From CAISIP01 sp041581405 (lineage in GTDB: Bacteria; Pseudomonadota; Gammaproteobacteria; Burkholderiales; Burkholderiaceae_C), in NCBI GenBank assembly GCA_041581405.1, contig JBFIDI010000143.1:1-11598 (forward strand): a DNA stretch of 11,598 nt. The letters run 5' to 3'. The notes below the pieces were generated by a model that saw only the letters and a program-made list of their open reading frames with translations, searched no databases and had not been told where the DNA came from. The position numbers and the translations under genes were made by a program. Positions 1 through 6,735 of this stretch are shown here, piece after piece (positions within the stretch are counted from its first letter, which is position 1; each line of letters begins with the position of its first letter).

Positions 1-940
1 CCAGCAGCATGCCGCCGAAAAACAGCAGCCGGTACTCCTCCAGGCCCGACAGCAGTTCGGGCAACAGACCGACGATGAGCGCGCCGAGCAGCGGGCCGGC
101 GATCGAGCCGGCCCCGCCGAGCATGACCACCAGCACGAACAGGATCGACTGCGAGAAGCCGAAGGTGTGCGGCGTGACGAAACCCGACAACGGCGCAAAA
201 AGCGCGCCGGCCACCGACGCACACAGCGCCGACAACGCAAACGCCATGGTCTTGAGCGCCAGCGGGTTCAGGCCGATCGACTCGGCCGCCGTTTCGGTGT
301 CGCGCACCGCACGCATGGCCGCGCCCCAGGTCCCGCGCGACAACCAGGTGTAGCCCAGCAGGACCAGGCCGGCGGTCAGGATCGCGATCACGGTCACCGC
401 ACGCTCGCCCTGGACCAGCGAGCCCAGCGCCGGGGCGCCGATGCCCATGATGCCGTTCTGCCCGCCGGTCAGGCCACTGGCCTCGACGATGCCTTGTTCG
501 ACGATGAAGGCGAACGCGATGGTGATCATGGCCAGGTACGGGCCCTTGACGCGCAAGGCCGGCACGGCCAGCAAGGCACCGCTGGCGCCACCGAGCAGCG
601 CGGCGATCGGCCAGGCCAGCCAGAAACTCATGCCGAACCCGGTCGTCAGCATGGCCACCGTATAGGCGCCGATGGCGTAGAAGCCGACATGGCCGAACGA
701 CATCTGCCCGGTCAGCCCGATCAGCACGTTCAGGCCGATGCCGACGATGGCCAGCAGCGCGACGTTGGCCAGCACGAAGACCCAGTAGCCGTTGACGACG
801 AAGGCCATCGCGCAACCGACGGCGAGCAAGGCCAGCACGGCGGCGATCTGCAGCCTGCCGCCGGTGCGTGGGAGCACGGCTGCGTGCGGCGTGGCGGGGG
901 CCGCACCTTGTGCAGCCAGGGTCGCAGTGGTCGCGGTCAT
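1..940 (-). CDS. livM: Branched-chain amino acid-type ABC transporter permease LivM (3' part cut by window edge)
   Basis: This is an inner-membrane permease of the hydrophobic/branched-chain amino acid (HAAT) ABC importer family, which pairs with LivH to form the channel. The 313 visible residues begin at an ATG whose codon lies at 938-940 and stay open to base 1, so the C-terminus is missing. After a polar N-terminus of about 30 residues there are alternating hydrophobic segments. The LivM signature GQMSFGHVGFYAIGAY is at residues 78-93, and an EAA-like ATPase-contact loop (GTWGAAMRAVRDTETAAESIGL) spans about 203-224. The start overlaps the livH stop by four bases (ATGA, 937-940), implying translational coupling. 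Some family members carry a C-terminal LivG ATPase domain in the same chain, and the truncation prevents checking this. The family is certain; the transported compound is unknown. Confidence 0.95.
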   Translation of the reverse strand, partial: MTATTATLAAQGAAPATPHAAVLPRTGGRLQIAAVLALLAVGCAMAFVVNGYWVFVLANVALLAIVGIGLNVLIGLTGQMSFGHVGFYAIGAYTVAMLTTGFGMSFWLAWPIAALLGGASGALLAVPALRVKGPYLAMITIAFAFIVEQGIVEASGLTGGQNGIMGIGAPALGSLVQGERAVTVIAILTAGLVLLGYTWLSRGTWGAAMRAVRDTETAAESIGLNPLALKTMAFALSALCASVAGALFAPLSGFVTPHTFGFSQSILFVLVVMLGGAGSIAGPLLGALIVGLLPELLSGLEEYRLLFFGGMLL

Positions 941-1815
941 ACCTTCTTCACCTCGGCGCGGCCGAACAGACCGTTGGGCCGCCACGCCAGCGCGGCAATG
1001 ACCAACGTGAAACTCAGGATCTGGGTATAGCCGGAGCCGAGCGTGGCGGTGATCAGCGCCTCCACCACGCCGAACAGCAGCCCGGCGATCATCACGCCCC
1101 AGGCGCTGCCGATGCCGCCGAGGATGGCCACGGCGAAGGCCTTGAGCCCGAACAGCGTGCCCATGTCGGCCTGCACGTTGAACAGCGGCGCGATCAACAC
1201 CCCGGCGATGCCGGCGAACAAGGTCGACAGCGCGAAGGCCAGTGCCACGGCGCGCCGGATCGGAATACCCATCAGGCGCGCGGCGGTACGGTTCTGCACC
1301 ACCGCCAGCATGGCCGTGCCCCAGCGCGTGCGCCGGCTCAGCAGGTGCAGCAGGGCCGCCAGCGCCAGGCCGACGACCGGGATCAGCAGCTGCAGCGGAT
1401 AGACGCCGAGATGGGTGTCACCGACGGTCAGCGGCACCTGTGCGAGTGGCGACGGCAGGTTGCGCGGCTCCTTGCCGAACGTGAACATCACCAGGTTGTC
1501 CAGCACGATGCCCAGCGCCACCGTCGCGATCAGCCAGGCGTCGGAGCCATGCTTGACGAAAGGCCGCACCGCCAGCACCTCGACGACCAGCCCGTACAGC
1601 GCGCACAACACCAGCGCGAGCATGATGGCCAGCGGCACCGGCCAGCCCAGCGTCTGGGCGAAGGCGTAGGTCAGCACCGCGCCGAGCATCATCGAACTGC
1701 CCTGCGCGAAGTTGACCGTGCCCGACACCGCATAGGTGACGTAGAAGCCCAGGGCCATCAGCCCGTACATGCTCCCCAGGCCGATACCGCTGATGAGTGA
1801 CGACAGAAGAAGCAT
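937..1815 (-). CDS. livH: Branched-chain amino acid-type ABC transporter permease LivH
   Basis: This is the second inner-membrane permease of the HAAT-type importer, 292 residues long, which is normal for LivH. It is almost entirely hydrophobic, with about eight predicted membrane segments. The LivH hallmark NFAQGSSMMLGA lies at about residues 35-46. An EAA-type loop (RWGTAMLAVVQNRTAARLMGI) is at about 164-184, followed by the conserved LKAFAVAILGGIGSAWG at about 224-240 and RPNGLFG near the C-terminus. It starts 19 bp after the binding-protein gene and ends in an ATGA overlap with livM, so the three are one transcription unit. Its Shine-Dalgarno sequence is weak, consistent with reinitiation after the upstream gene. 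The family assignment is firm; the substrate may be an amino acid, amide, urea-like or aromatic compound, all of which this family transports. Confidence 0.96.
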   Translation of the reverse strand: MLLLSSLISGIGLGSMYGLMALGFYVTYAVSGTVNFAQGSSMMLGAVLTYAFAQTLGWPVPLAIMLALVLCALYGLVVEVLAVRPFVKHGSDAWLIATVALGIVLDNLVMFTFGKEPRNLPSPLAQVPLTVGDTHLGVYPLQLLIPVVGLALAALLHLLSRRTRWGTAMLAVVQNRTAARLMGIPIRRAVALAFALSTLFAGIAGVLIAPLFNVQADMGTLFGLKAFAVAILGGIGSAWGVMIAGLLFGVVEALITATLGSGYTQILSFTLVIAALAWRPNGLFGRAEVKKV

Positions 1816-1834
1816 CCGCTTGCGCCGTGTCGCG

Positions 1835-3046
1835 TCAGTTGCTGCCGGCGGATACCGGCACGATGCGGTTGTCGATGAACTGGGCCCAGACGTAGTCGTC
1901 CGCCGTCACCGCGTCGTGCACGCCCGGCGAGAAGGGCTTGACGTAGGTCTTGATCAGGCCCTCGTAACGATCGATCTTGTAGAAGCCCTGGCGGATGGCA
2001 TCGCCGTCGGTCGAACCGGCGGCCTGGATGGCCAGCGCCGTCAGGTGCATCGCATCGTAGGCATTGGCCACGCCGACGGCGGGCGTGATGTCGCCAGGCC
2101 CCTTGACGTTCGGGTACTTGGCCATCATGGCCTTGATCACCTTCTCGCCGACCGGTCCCTGCTTGCCGAAGAAGCTGTAGGTCTGCACGAAATGCACGTC
2201 CTTGCCGTTCGGGCCGGCCAGTTCGGTGAAGCGTCCGCCGGCCGGACCCCAGTGCGAGACGATCGGAACCTTCCAGCCCATGCGGTCGAGCGACTTCACG
2301 ACCTGCGCGGACGGGCCGACGTTGCCGACCAGAAAGATGCTGTCTGCGCCGGCCGCCTTCAATCGCGACAGTTGCGGCACCATGTCCAGGTCGTTGGCCT
2401 CGAACTTCTCGGTGCCGGCCGCGCTGACGCCCTTGGCCTTCATCGCCGCGTTGAGCCCGGCCTCGTTCGACTGGCCCCAGGGGTTGTTGATCAGCATCAG
2501 CCCCGGCTTGGCCGACTTGAAGTTCTTCTGCGCGTAGTTGAGCATGCCGACATCGACGATTTCGTCGACCGCCGACACCCGGAACGCGAAGTTCGGATTG
2601 GCGCCGTTCTTGGTGATCGCGGTGCCCGCCGCCCAGGGACCGACAAACGGCATTTTTTCCTGGTTGATCAGCGGCACGATGGCCATCGACACCGGCGTAT
2701 CCAGGCCGCCGAAGACCACCGCGACCTTCTCGCGGTAGATCAGTTCCCGCGCCGCGACCACGCCCTTGGCGGGATTGGCCTCGTCGTCGCGGCGCACCAG
2801 CTCGAGCTTGCGCCCGCCGAGCACGCCGCCGGCGGCGTTGACCTCGTCGATCGCCAGCTGAAGGCCGCGTGTGATGGCCTCGCCGGCCAGCGCGCTTTGG
2901 CCGGACAACGCGGTGACGAGGCCGACCTTGACCGGGTCGGCCGCGCTCGCGACGGCGCACCAGCCGCTGCCGGCCAGTGCGATGGCAGCGGCGAGCACGG
3001 TGCGGCGGCCGCGTTGCAGGGAATGGCTGAAGTGAGTGTTGCGCAT
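1835..3046 (-). CDS. ABC transporter periplasmic substrate-binding protein (LivK/Peripla_BP_6 type)
   Basis: This is the periplasmic receptor that delivers ligand to the LivH/LivM permeases. From the ATG at 3046 it has 403 residues. Residues 1-35 form a Sec signal peptide: Arg-rich start, hydrophobic core AAAIALAG, and an ASA/AD cleavage site after residue 35. The mature protein opens with ADPVKVGLVTALSGQSALAGEA, the typical type-1 periplasmic-binding fold start, then GLQLAIDEVNAAGGVLGGRKLELV. An in-frame ATG 60 bases upstream exists, but the 3046 start is preferred because AAAGGA lies six bases before it (minus strand) and it puts the signal peptide at the N-terminus. It is first in the livK-livH-livM order and faces the divergent amidase operon, suggesting a shared substrate. 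Sequence alone does not identify the ligand. Confidence 0.93.
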   Translation of the reverse strand: MRNTHFSHSLQRGRRTVLAAAIALAGSGWCAVASAADPVKVGLVTALSGQSALAGEAITRGLQLAIDEVNAAGGVLGGRKLELVRRDDEANPAKGVVAARELIYREKVAVVFGGLDTPVSMAIVPLINQEKMPFVGPWAAGTAITKNGANPNFAFRVSAVDEIVDVGMLNYAQKNFKSAKPGLMLINNPWGQSNEAGLNAAMKAKGVSAAGTEKFEANDLDMVPQLSRLKAAGADSIFLVGNVGPSAQVVKSLDRMGWKVPIVSHWGPAGGRFTELAGPNGKDVHFVQTYSFFGKQGPVGEKVIKAMMAKYPNVKGPGDITPAVGVANAYDAMHLTALAIQAAGSTDGDAIRQGFYKIDRYEGLIKTYVKPFSPGVHDAVTADDYVWAQFIDNRIVPVSAGSN

Positions 3047-3120
3047 GGTGATCCTTTGGTGGGATGAACAAATGTGGGGCGGACCCCTCGGATGCGCTCT
3101 CGCCATGCAAGCGGCGTGCC

Positions 3121-3176
3121 ATGTCTACAAACAACGAATCTTCATGTGCACACGATTGGACAAATTTTGTCTACAA
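3121..3176. promoter_or_regulatory. Operator-like repeats, probable GntR-family binding sites
   Basis: The 9-base word TGTCTACAA occurs twice in direct orientation, at 3122-3130 and 3168-3176, with starts 46 bp apart. The second copy lies in TTGTCTACAA (3167-3176), a dyad with TTGT and ACAA arms around CT. Overlapping it is a perfect inverted repeat GACAAA-T-TTTGTC at 3159-3171. Short GT-NN-AC dyads are known for FCD-type GntR regulators such as UxuR/ExuR, and a GntR/FCD gene ends the adjacent operon. The repeats are directly visible; the binding protein is inferred. Confidence 0.5.
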
Positions 3177-3213
3177 GAAGGCACGACTCTTGCAAACAGG
3201 ATTCGGGTGAGCC

Positions 3214-3229
3214 GGCGCCCGATGGCGCC
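3214..3229 (+). other. Leader hairpin upstream of the amidase operon
   Basis: GGCGCC (3214-3219) and GGCGCC (3224-3229) are separated by CGAT. Because the word is its own reverse complement, they form a perfect 6-bp GC stem with a 4-base loop, ending 29 bases before the first start codon and 19 bases before the Shine-Dalgarno sequence. If transcription starts upstream of it, the hairpin lies in the 5' leader. There is no U-tract, so it does not look like a terminator. In GC-rich DNA it could be chance. Confidence 0.3.
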
Positions 3230-3258
3230 TGTGCCACTGTTTCGATCTGGAGAGCACG

Positions 3259-3681
3259 ATGTCCGATACCCCGACGACCCCCCACCCGACGCCGGCCCAG
3301 GTGGTCGACGAATACCTGCGCCTGCTGATGATTCCCGACCCGGCAGCGGCCCGCCGCTTCGTCGCGCCGGGATTGCAGATCCGCTTCACCGGCGGGCGCG
3401 CGATGAGCGATCCGGCCCAGTGCGCGGCCTTCAATGCCGGGCGTTACCGCTGGGTGAAGAAGAAGATCGACGACACCGAGACCGTGGCCGGCGGCACGGA
3501 CGAACGCAGCGTGGTCTACAGCCTGGGCACCCTGTATGGCGAGTGGCCTGACGGCAGTGCCTTCGAGGGCAATCGCTACGTCGACCGTTACGTGGTCAGC
3601 CATGGCCTGATCACGCACATGGACGTCTGGAACGACAGCGCCGAATGGCTGCTGCTGCGCTCCGGCGTCGTCGACGCATGA
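3259..3681 (+). CDS. NTF2/SnoaL-like small protein of unknown activity
   Basis: A 140-residue soluble protein with no signal peptide or membrane segment. Its layout fits the NTF2-like (SnoaL/ketosteroid-isomerase-type) cone fold: an N-terminal helix region PAQVVDEYLRLLM, a segment with RFVAPGLQIRFTGGR, and C-terminal strands rich in aromatics such as NRYVDRYVVSHGLITHMDVWND. Such proteins act as small-molecule isomerases, cyclases or hydrolases, or as non-catalytic binding partners. I cannot choose between these, and no catalytic Asp/His pair is certain. The ATG at 3259 is supported by GGAGAG (3249-3254) four bases upstream. It is the promoter-proximal gene of the amidase operon, and its stop overlaps the next start as ATGA (3678-3681). 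A role in handling the same substrate as the deacetylase and amidase is therefore likely. Confidence 0.85.
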   Translation: MSDTPTTPHPTPAQVVDEYLRLLMIPDPAAARRFVAPGLQIRFTGGRAMSDPAQCAAFNAGRYRWVKKKIDDTETVAGGTDERSVVYSLGTLYGEWPDGSAFEGNRYVDRYVVSHGLITHMDVWNDSAEWLLLRSGVVDA

Positions 3682-4616
3682 CGGCCGCGACGATGGGCGC
3701 CCGGTATCTCGGTGCGTTGCCCGATCACGGGCGTTTCGCCTACCGCCCGATCACGCGGCGACCGCACTACCGCTGGCCCGGCGGCGCGGGCCTGGCCGTG
3801 TACCTGGGATTCAACATCGAACACTTCGCGTTCGGCGAGGGCCTGGGGGCGGCGATCGGTCCGGCCTCGCCGCAACCCGACGTGTTGAACTACAGCTGGC
3901 GCGAATACGGCAACCGGGTCGGCGCCTGGCGCTGCCTGGAGCTGTTCGAACAACTCGCGCTGCCCGCTGCCGCACTGATCAACACCGCGCTGTACGACCA
4001 TTGCCCCGAGCTGGTGGCGGCCTGCGTAGCGCGCGGCGACGAACTGGTCGGCCATGGCCACAGCAACGCCGAGCGCCAGGGCGAACTCGACGAAGCCGGC
4101 GAACGTGAACTGCTCGCGCTGTGTCGCGACCGCATGGTCGAGCGCAGCGGCAACACGCCGACGGGCTGGCTTTCGCCATGGATATCCGAGAGCCTGTCGA
4201 CGCCCGATCTGCTGGCCGAAACCGGCTACCGGTACACCCTGAACTGGTGCCACGACGACCAGGTGGTGCACATGCGCACCAGGAACGGGCATGGACTGTG
4301 GGCCGTTCCGTATCCGCAGGAGTTGAACGACATTCCGATGATCGTCGCGCGCCAGATGGACGCGAAGGACTTCGCGCAGATGATCGTCGACCAGTTCGAC
4401 GAGATGCTGGATCAGTCACGTCATCAGCCGCTGGTCATGGGAATCGCGCTGCATCCGTACCTGATGGGCCAGCCGTACCGGCTGCGCCACCTGCGCCGGG
4501 CGCTCGCCCACATCGCCGCGCAACGCGACCGCGGCGGCGTCTGGTTCACCACCCCCGGCGCGATTGCCGACCACGTCGATGCGCTGGCCAAGGCCGCGCC
4601 AGGAGACTTCACATGA
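3678..4616 (+). CDS. Polysaccharide deacetylase family protein, PuuE allantoinase-like
   Basis: A 312-residue cytoplasmic protein of the polysaccharide deacetylase/NodB superfamily, in the branch resembling the allantoinase PuuE rather than secreted sugar deacetylases: there is no signal peptide. Visible blocks are GFNIEHFAFGEG (44-55), LVGHGHSNAE (123-132), GWLSPW (163-168), WCHDDQ (190-195), PYPQELNDIP (211-220) and ALHPYLMGQPYRLRHL (257-272). The NodB metal triad is not canonical: motif 1 has Asn46/Glu48 instead of the Asp pair, and motif 2 reads HSNAE instead of HSxxH. PuuE is described as metal-independent, so C-N hydrolysis of a small amide or ureide is more likely than sugar N-deacetylation. 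The ATG at 3678 overlaps the preceding stop as ATGA and is preferred to the out-of-operon upstream start at 3645. The stop overlaps the amidase start in the same way (4613-4616). Confidence 0.85.
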   Translation: MTAATMGARYLGALPDHGRFAYRPITRRPHYRWPGGAGLAVYLGFNIEHFAFGEGLGAAIGPASPQPDVLNYSWREYGNRVGAWRCLELFEQLALPAAALINTALYDHCPELVAACVARGDELVGHGHSNAERQGELDEAGERELLALCRDRMVERSGNTPTGWLSPWISESLSTPDLLAETGYRYTLNWCHDDQVVHMRTRNGHGLWAVPYPQELNDIPMIVARQMDAKDFAQMIVDQFDEMLDQSRHQPLVMGIALHPYLMGQPYRLRHLRRALAHIAAQRDRGGVWFTTPGAIADHVDALAKAAPGDFT

Positions 4617-5812
4617 ATGATGAACATTGGGACATCGTCGACGACATCGGCGCCTGGGTACCGCACGGCCGTTTCATGATCGAGGGCCGGCGCGGCGGGC
4701 CGCTCGACGGGCTGCGCTTTGCGGTCAAGGATCTGTTCGACGTCGCCGGCCACCCGACCGGCGCCGGCAACCCGGACTGGCTGGCCAGCCATGCGCCGCC
4801 CGAACGACATAGTCCGGTGGTCGCGCAGCTGCTGGACGCCGGCGCGACGCTGATGGGCAAGGTACTGACCGACGAACTGGCCTACAGCCTGCACGGCGAC
4901 AACCACCACTACGGCACGCCGTTGAACATGCGCGCGCCCGACCGCGTGACCGGCGGCTCCTCCAGCGGCTCGGCCGCCGCCGTGGCGGCGCGACGGGTCG
5001 ACTTTGCGCTGGGCACCGACACGGGCGGCTCGACCCGCGTGCCGGCCAGTTATTGCGGACTCTGGGGCCTGCGCAGCAGCCACGGATTGGTGTCGTGCGA
5101 CGGCATGGTGCCCTTGCATGCCGGCTTCGATACCGTAACCTGGCTGGCGAGCGAGGCCGCGGTGTTCGAACGCGTGGCCGCGGAGCTGCTGCCCGACAGC
5201 CGCTTCGTGCCCGGGCGCGTATTGTTCCTGGATGACGCGGCGGCACTCGCCGATGCCGCCTTCGCCGCGCCACTGCGGCAGGTGCTGTCCGCACTGGCGG
5301 CCCGGGTCGGTGTCGAACCGACGCACGTGACGGTGGCGCCGGGCGAAACCCTGGCCGACTGGCGCCAGACCTACGCGACCGTCGGCGCACACGAAGGCTG
5401 GGCGACCCACGGCGCATGGATCGATTCGCGGCGGCCGGTGTTCGGGCCGGCCGTCGCTGCGCGCTGGTCCGCGGCCAGCCGGGTGAGCGATGCCGCGGCC
5501 GCCGCGGCCCGCACCGATCACGCACGCATCCGTGCGCAGGTGCACGCGCTGCTGGGCGACGACGGTGTCGCGGTGCTCCCCTCGGCCGCCAGCCTGGCAC
5601 CCTTGCGTGATGCCGACCCGGCACAGGTCGACGCGGTACGCCTGCGCACCATGGCCATCACCTGCATCGCCGGCCTGGCCGGCCTGCCGCAGATCAGCCT
5701 GCCGATGGCCGCCGCCGACGGCACGCCGCTCGGCATATCGCTGCTCGGCCCGGCCGGCAGCGACCTGGCGCTGATCCGCCTGGCGATCGAGGTCGCGGGT
5801 GCCGGGCGCTGA
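4613..5812 (+). CDS. Amidase-signature family amidase, AMI1-like
   Basis: A 399-residue amidase-signature hydrolase that cleaves a carboxamide to acid plus ammonia or amine by the Ser-cisSer-Lys mechanism. All catalytic residues are present: Lys39 in FAVKDLFDV, cis-Ser116 in GGSSSGSAAAVAA and nucleophile Ser140 in GTDTGGSTRVPAS. The spacing between the two serines (24 residues) equals that in fatty acid amide hydrolase. The blocks VAGHPTGAGNPDW, YSLHGDNHHYGTP and VPASYCGLWGLRSSHG closely resemble the plant indole-acetamide hydrolase AMI1 and its short bacterial relatives, which are about 400-425 residues. AMI1-like sequence does not prove indole-acetamide as substrate. There is no signal peptide, so it is cytoplasmic. 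The ATG at 4613 has AGGAGA (4601-4606) six bases upstream and overlaps the deacetylase stop as ATGA. Confidence 0.93.
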   Translation: MNDEHWDIVDDIGAWVPHGRFMIEGRRGGPLDGLRFAVKDLFDVAGHPTGAGNPDWLASHAPPERHSPVVAQLLDAGATLMGKVLTDELAYSLHGDNHHYGTPLNMRAPDRVTGGSSSGSAAAVAARRVDFALGTDTGGSTRVPASYCGLWGLRSSHGLVSCDGMVPLHAGFDTVTWLASEAAVFERVAAELLPDSRFVPGRVLFLDDAAALADAAFAAPLRQVLSALAARVGVEPTHVTVAPGETLADWRQTYATVGAHEGWATHGAWIDSRRPVFGPAVAARWSAASRVSDAAAAAARTDHARIRAQVHALLGDDGVAVLPSAASLAPLRDADPAQVDAVRLRTMAITCIAGLAGLPQISLPMAAADGTPLGISLLGPAGSDLALIRLAIEVAGAGR

Positions 5813-5826
5813 CGACACGCAAGCGC

Positions 5827-5843
5827 CGGCGGTTCGACCGCCG
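5827..5843 (+). other. Intercistronic hairpin after the amidase gene
   Basis: CGGCGGT (5827-5833) and ACCGCCG (5837-5843) form a perfect 7-bp stem with a TCG loop, starting 14 bases after the amidase stop. There is no following T-run, so a simple intrinsic terminator is unlikely. Transcript-end protection, attenuation or differential expression of the downstream regulator is possible. It also argues that bases 5813-5894 are a non-coding gap and that the regulator starts at 5895. Confidence 0.4.
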
Positions 5844-5894
5844 CGGTTGCGCGCTGTGGCAGACTCTGCATCCTTGCCGTCCGCTGCCGAGCCG

Positions 5895-6647
5895 ATGCCC
5901 GACCACCAAGCCCGATTGTCCCCGCGACCCGCCGAACCGGCGCCCCGGCCCGCAGGTGCGCTGGTCACCGCCGGCGACGGCGAAGACGTCGAATCGCGCA
6001 TGTACCGCAGCATCTTCGACAGCGTGATGAGCCAGCGCCTGACGCCGGGGACCAAGCTGCCCGAGGCGACCTTGTGCGAACTCTTCGACGTCGGCCGCTC
6101 GGTGGTGCGCAAGGTGTTGCAGCGGCTGGCGCACGACCACATCGTGCAGCTGCGGCCCAACCGCGGCGCCATCGTCGCGGTGCCGACGCCGCTGGAGACG
6201 CAGCAGATCTTCGAGACCCGCCGCGCGCTCGAGGCCGCCATCGTCACGCTCGTCATCGAACGCGCCACCGCCGCAGACCTCGAGGCCTTGCGACAACAGT
6301 TGCAGCAGGAACATCAGGCCGTCAACCGGTTCGACCAACCGGCCTGGGCCCGCCTGGCCAGCACCTTTCACCTGCGGCTGGCCGAACTGGCGCGCAATCC
6401 GATCCTGCAGCGTTACCTGGTCGAAACCGTGTCGCGATGTTCGCTCATCGTGGCGCTGCACGAACCGCCCGGCAATGCCGCCTGCGAACACGACGAACAC
6501 GAACGCATCGTCGAATGTATTGCCCGCGGCGATGCGGCCGCCGCCGTCGCGCTGATGGATGCGCACCTGCGCGAACTGGAGCAGAACCTGGCACTGCAGG
6601 ACAGCTCGGAGGCGAACAGCCTGGGGCGGCTGCTGGGGCTGACGTGA
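5895..6647 (+). CDS. GntR-family transcriptional regulator, FCD subfamily
   Basis: A ligand-responsive DNA-binding regulator of 250 residues. After a Pro/Ala-rich N-terminus (1-33) comes the GntR winged helix (about 34-97), with SIFDSVMSQRLTPGTKLPEATLCELF, the recognition-helix segment VGRSVVRKVLQRL and the wing RPNRGAIVAVP. The all-helical FCD effector domain follows: ETRRALEAAIV (107-117), and His159, His202 and His224, the three histidines expected to bind metal. The usual Asp three residues before the first His appears to be Ser156. The start is uncertain: a GTG at 5799 in the same frame has GAGG six bases upstream and would overlap the amidase by 14 bases, adding 32 residues. ATG 5895 is preferred because the extra stretch has reduced GC at third codon positions and contains a hairpin. 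As the last gene of the amidase operon it probably controls that operon and the divergent transporter. Confidence 0.9.
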   Translation: MPDHQARLSPRPAEPAPRPAGALVTAGDGEDVESRMYRSIFDSVMSQRLTPGTKLPEATLCELFDVGRSVVRKVLQRLAHDHIVQLRPNRGAIVAVPTPLETQQIFETRRALEAAIVTLVIERATAADLEALRQQLQQEHQAVNRFDQPAWARLASTFHLRLAELARNPILQRYLVETVSRCSLIVALHEPPGNAACEHDEHERIVECIARGDAAAAVALMDAHLRELEQNLALQDSSEANSLGRLLGLT

Positions 6648-6656
6648 AGGGAGGGT

Positions 6657-6682
6657 CTGGCGGGGGCCGGGGTACCCGCCAG
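6657..6682 (+). terminator. Hairpin downstream of the GntR gene, possible terminator
   Basis: CTGGCGGG (6657-6664) pairs perfectly with CCCGCCAG (6675-6682) across a 10-base loop, nine bases after the regulator stop codon. The position suits transcription termination or RNA 3'-end stabilisation of the amidase operon. The expected T-tract is missing, so intrinsic termination is uncertain. Confidence 0.45.
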
Positions 6683-6735
6683 GCGGATGGTCGCATGCGG
6701 CCCAACTGCGAACGGGCAGTGCACGGGTGCTGGCT

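Larger units (their letters stand above)
3047..3258. promoter_or_regulatory. Divergent promoter/operator region between transporter and amidase operons
   Basis: This 212-bp gap holds the start signals of both divergent operons. It is visibly more AT-rich around 3121-3200 than the flanking genes. A possible minus-strand promoter for the transporter is TTGCAA (3190-3195) with a 16-bp spacer and TAGACA (complement of 3168-3173). This would place the operator-like repeats over the -10 box. No convincing sigma-70 promoter is seen for the plus-strand operon. The Shine-Dalgarno GGAGAG at 3249-3254 serves the gene starting at 3259. The promoter assignment is tentative. Confidence 0.5.

Noticed and set aside
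167..1030. Long plus-strand open frame opposite livM and livH
   Set aside because: The translation is Gln/Arg/His/Gly-rich shadow sequence from high-GC DNA. The minus strand in the same place encodes clear membrane permeases.
1758..3134. Long open frames on both strands over the binding-protein gene
   Set aside because: They are Arg/Gly-rich shadows of the binding-protein gene, which has a signal peptide, a ribosome-binding site and family motifs in its own frame.
4121..4612. In-frame upstream extension of the amidase into the deacetylase gene
   Set aside because: The extension overlaps the deacetylase out of frame and has shadow composition. The start at 4613 has a strong Shine-Dalgarno sequence and an ATGA overlap.
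4424..6268. 614-codon minus-strand open frame opposite the amidase and regulator
   Set aside because: It has low-complexity Arg/Gly/Ala composition with no recognisable domain, while the plus strand carries two clear protein families.
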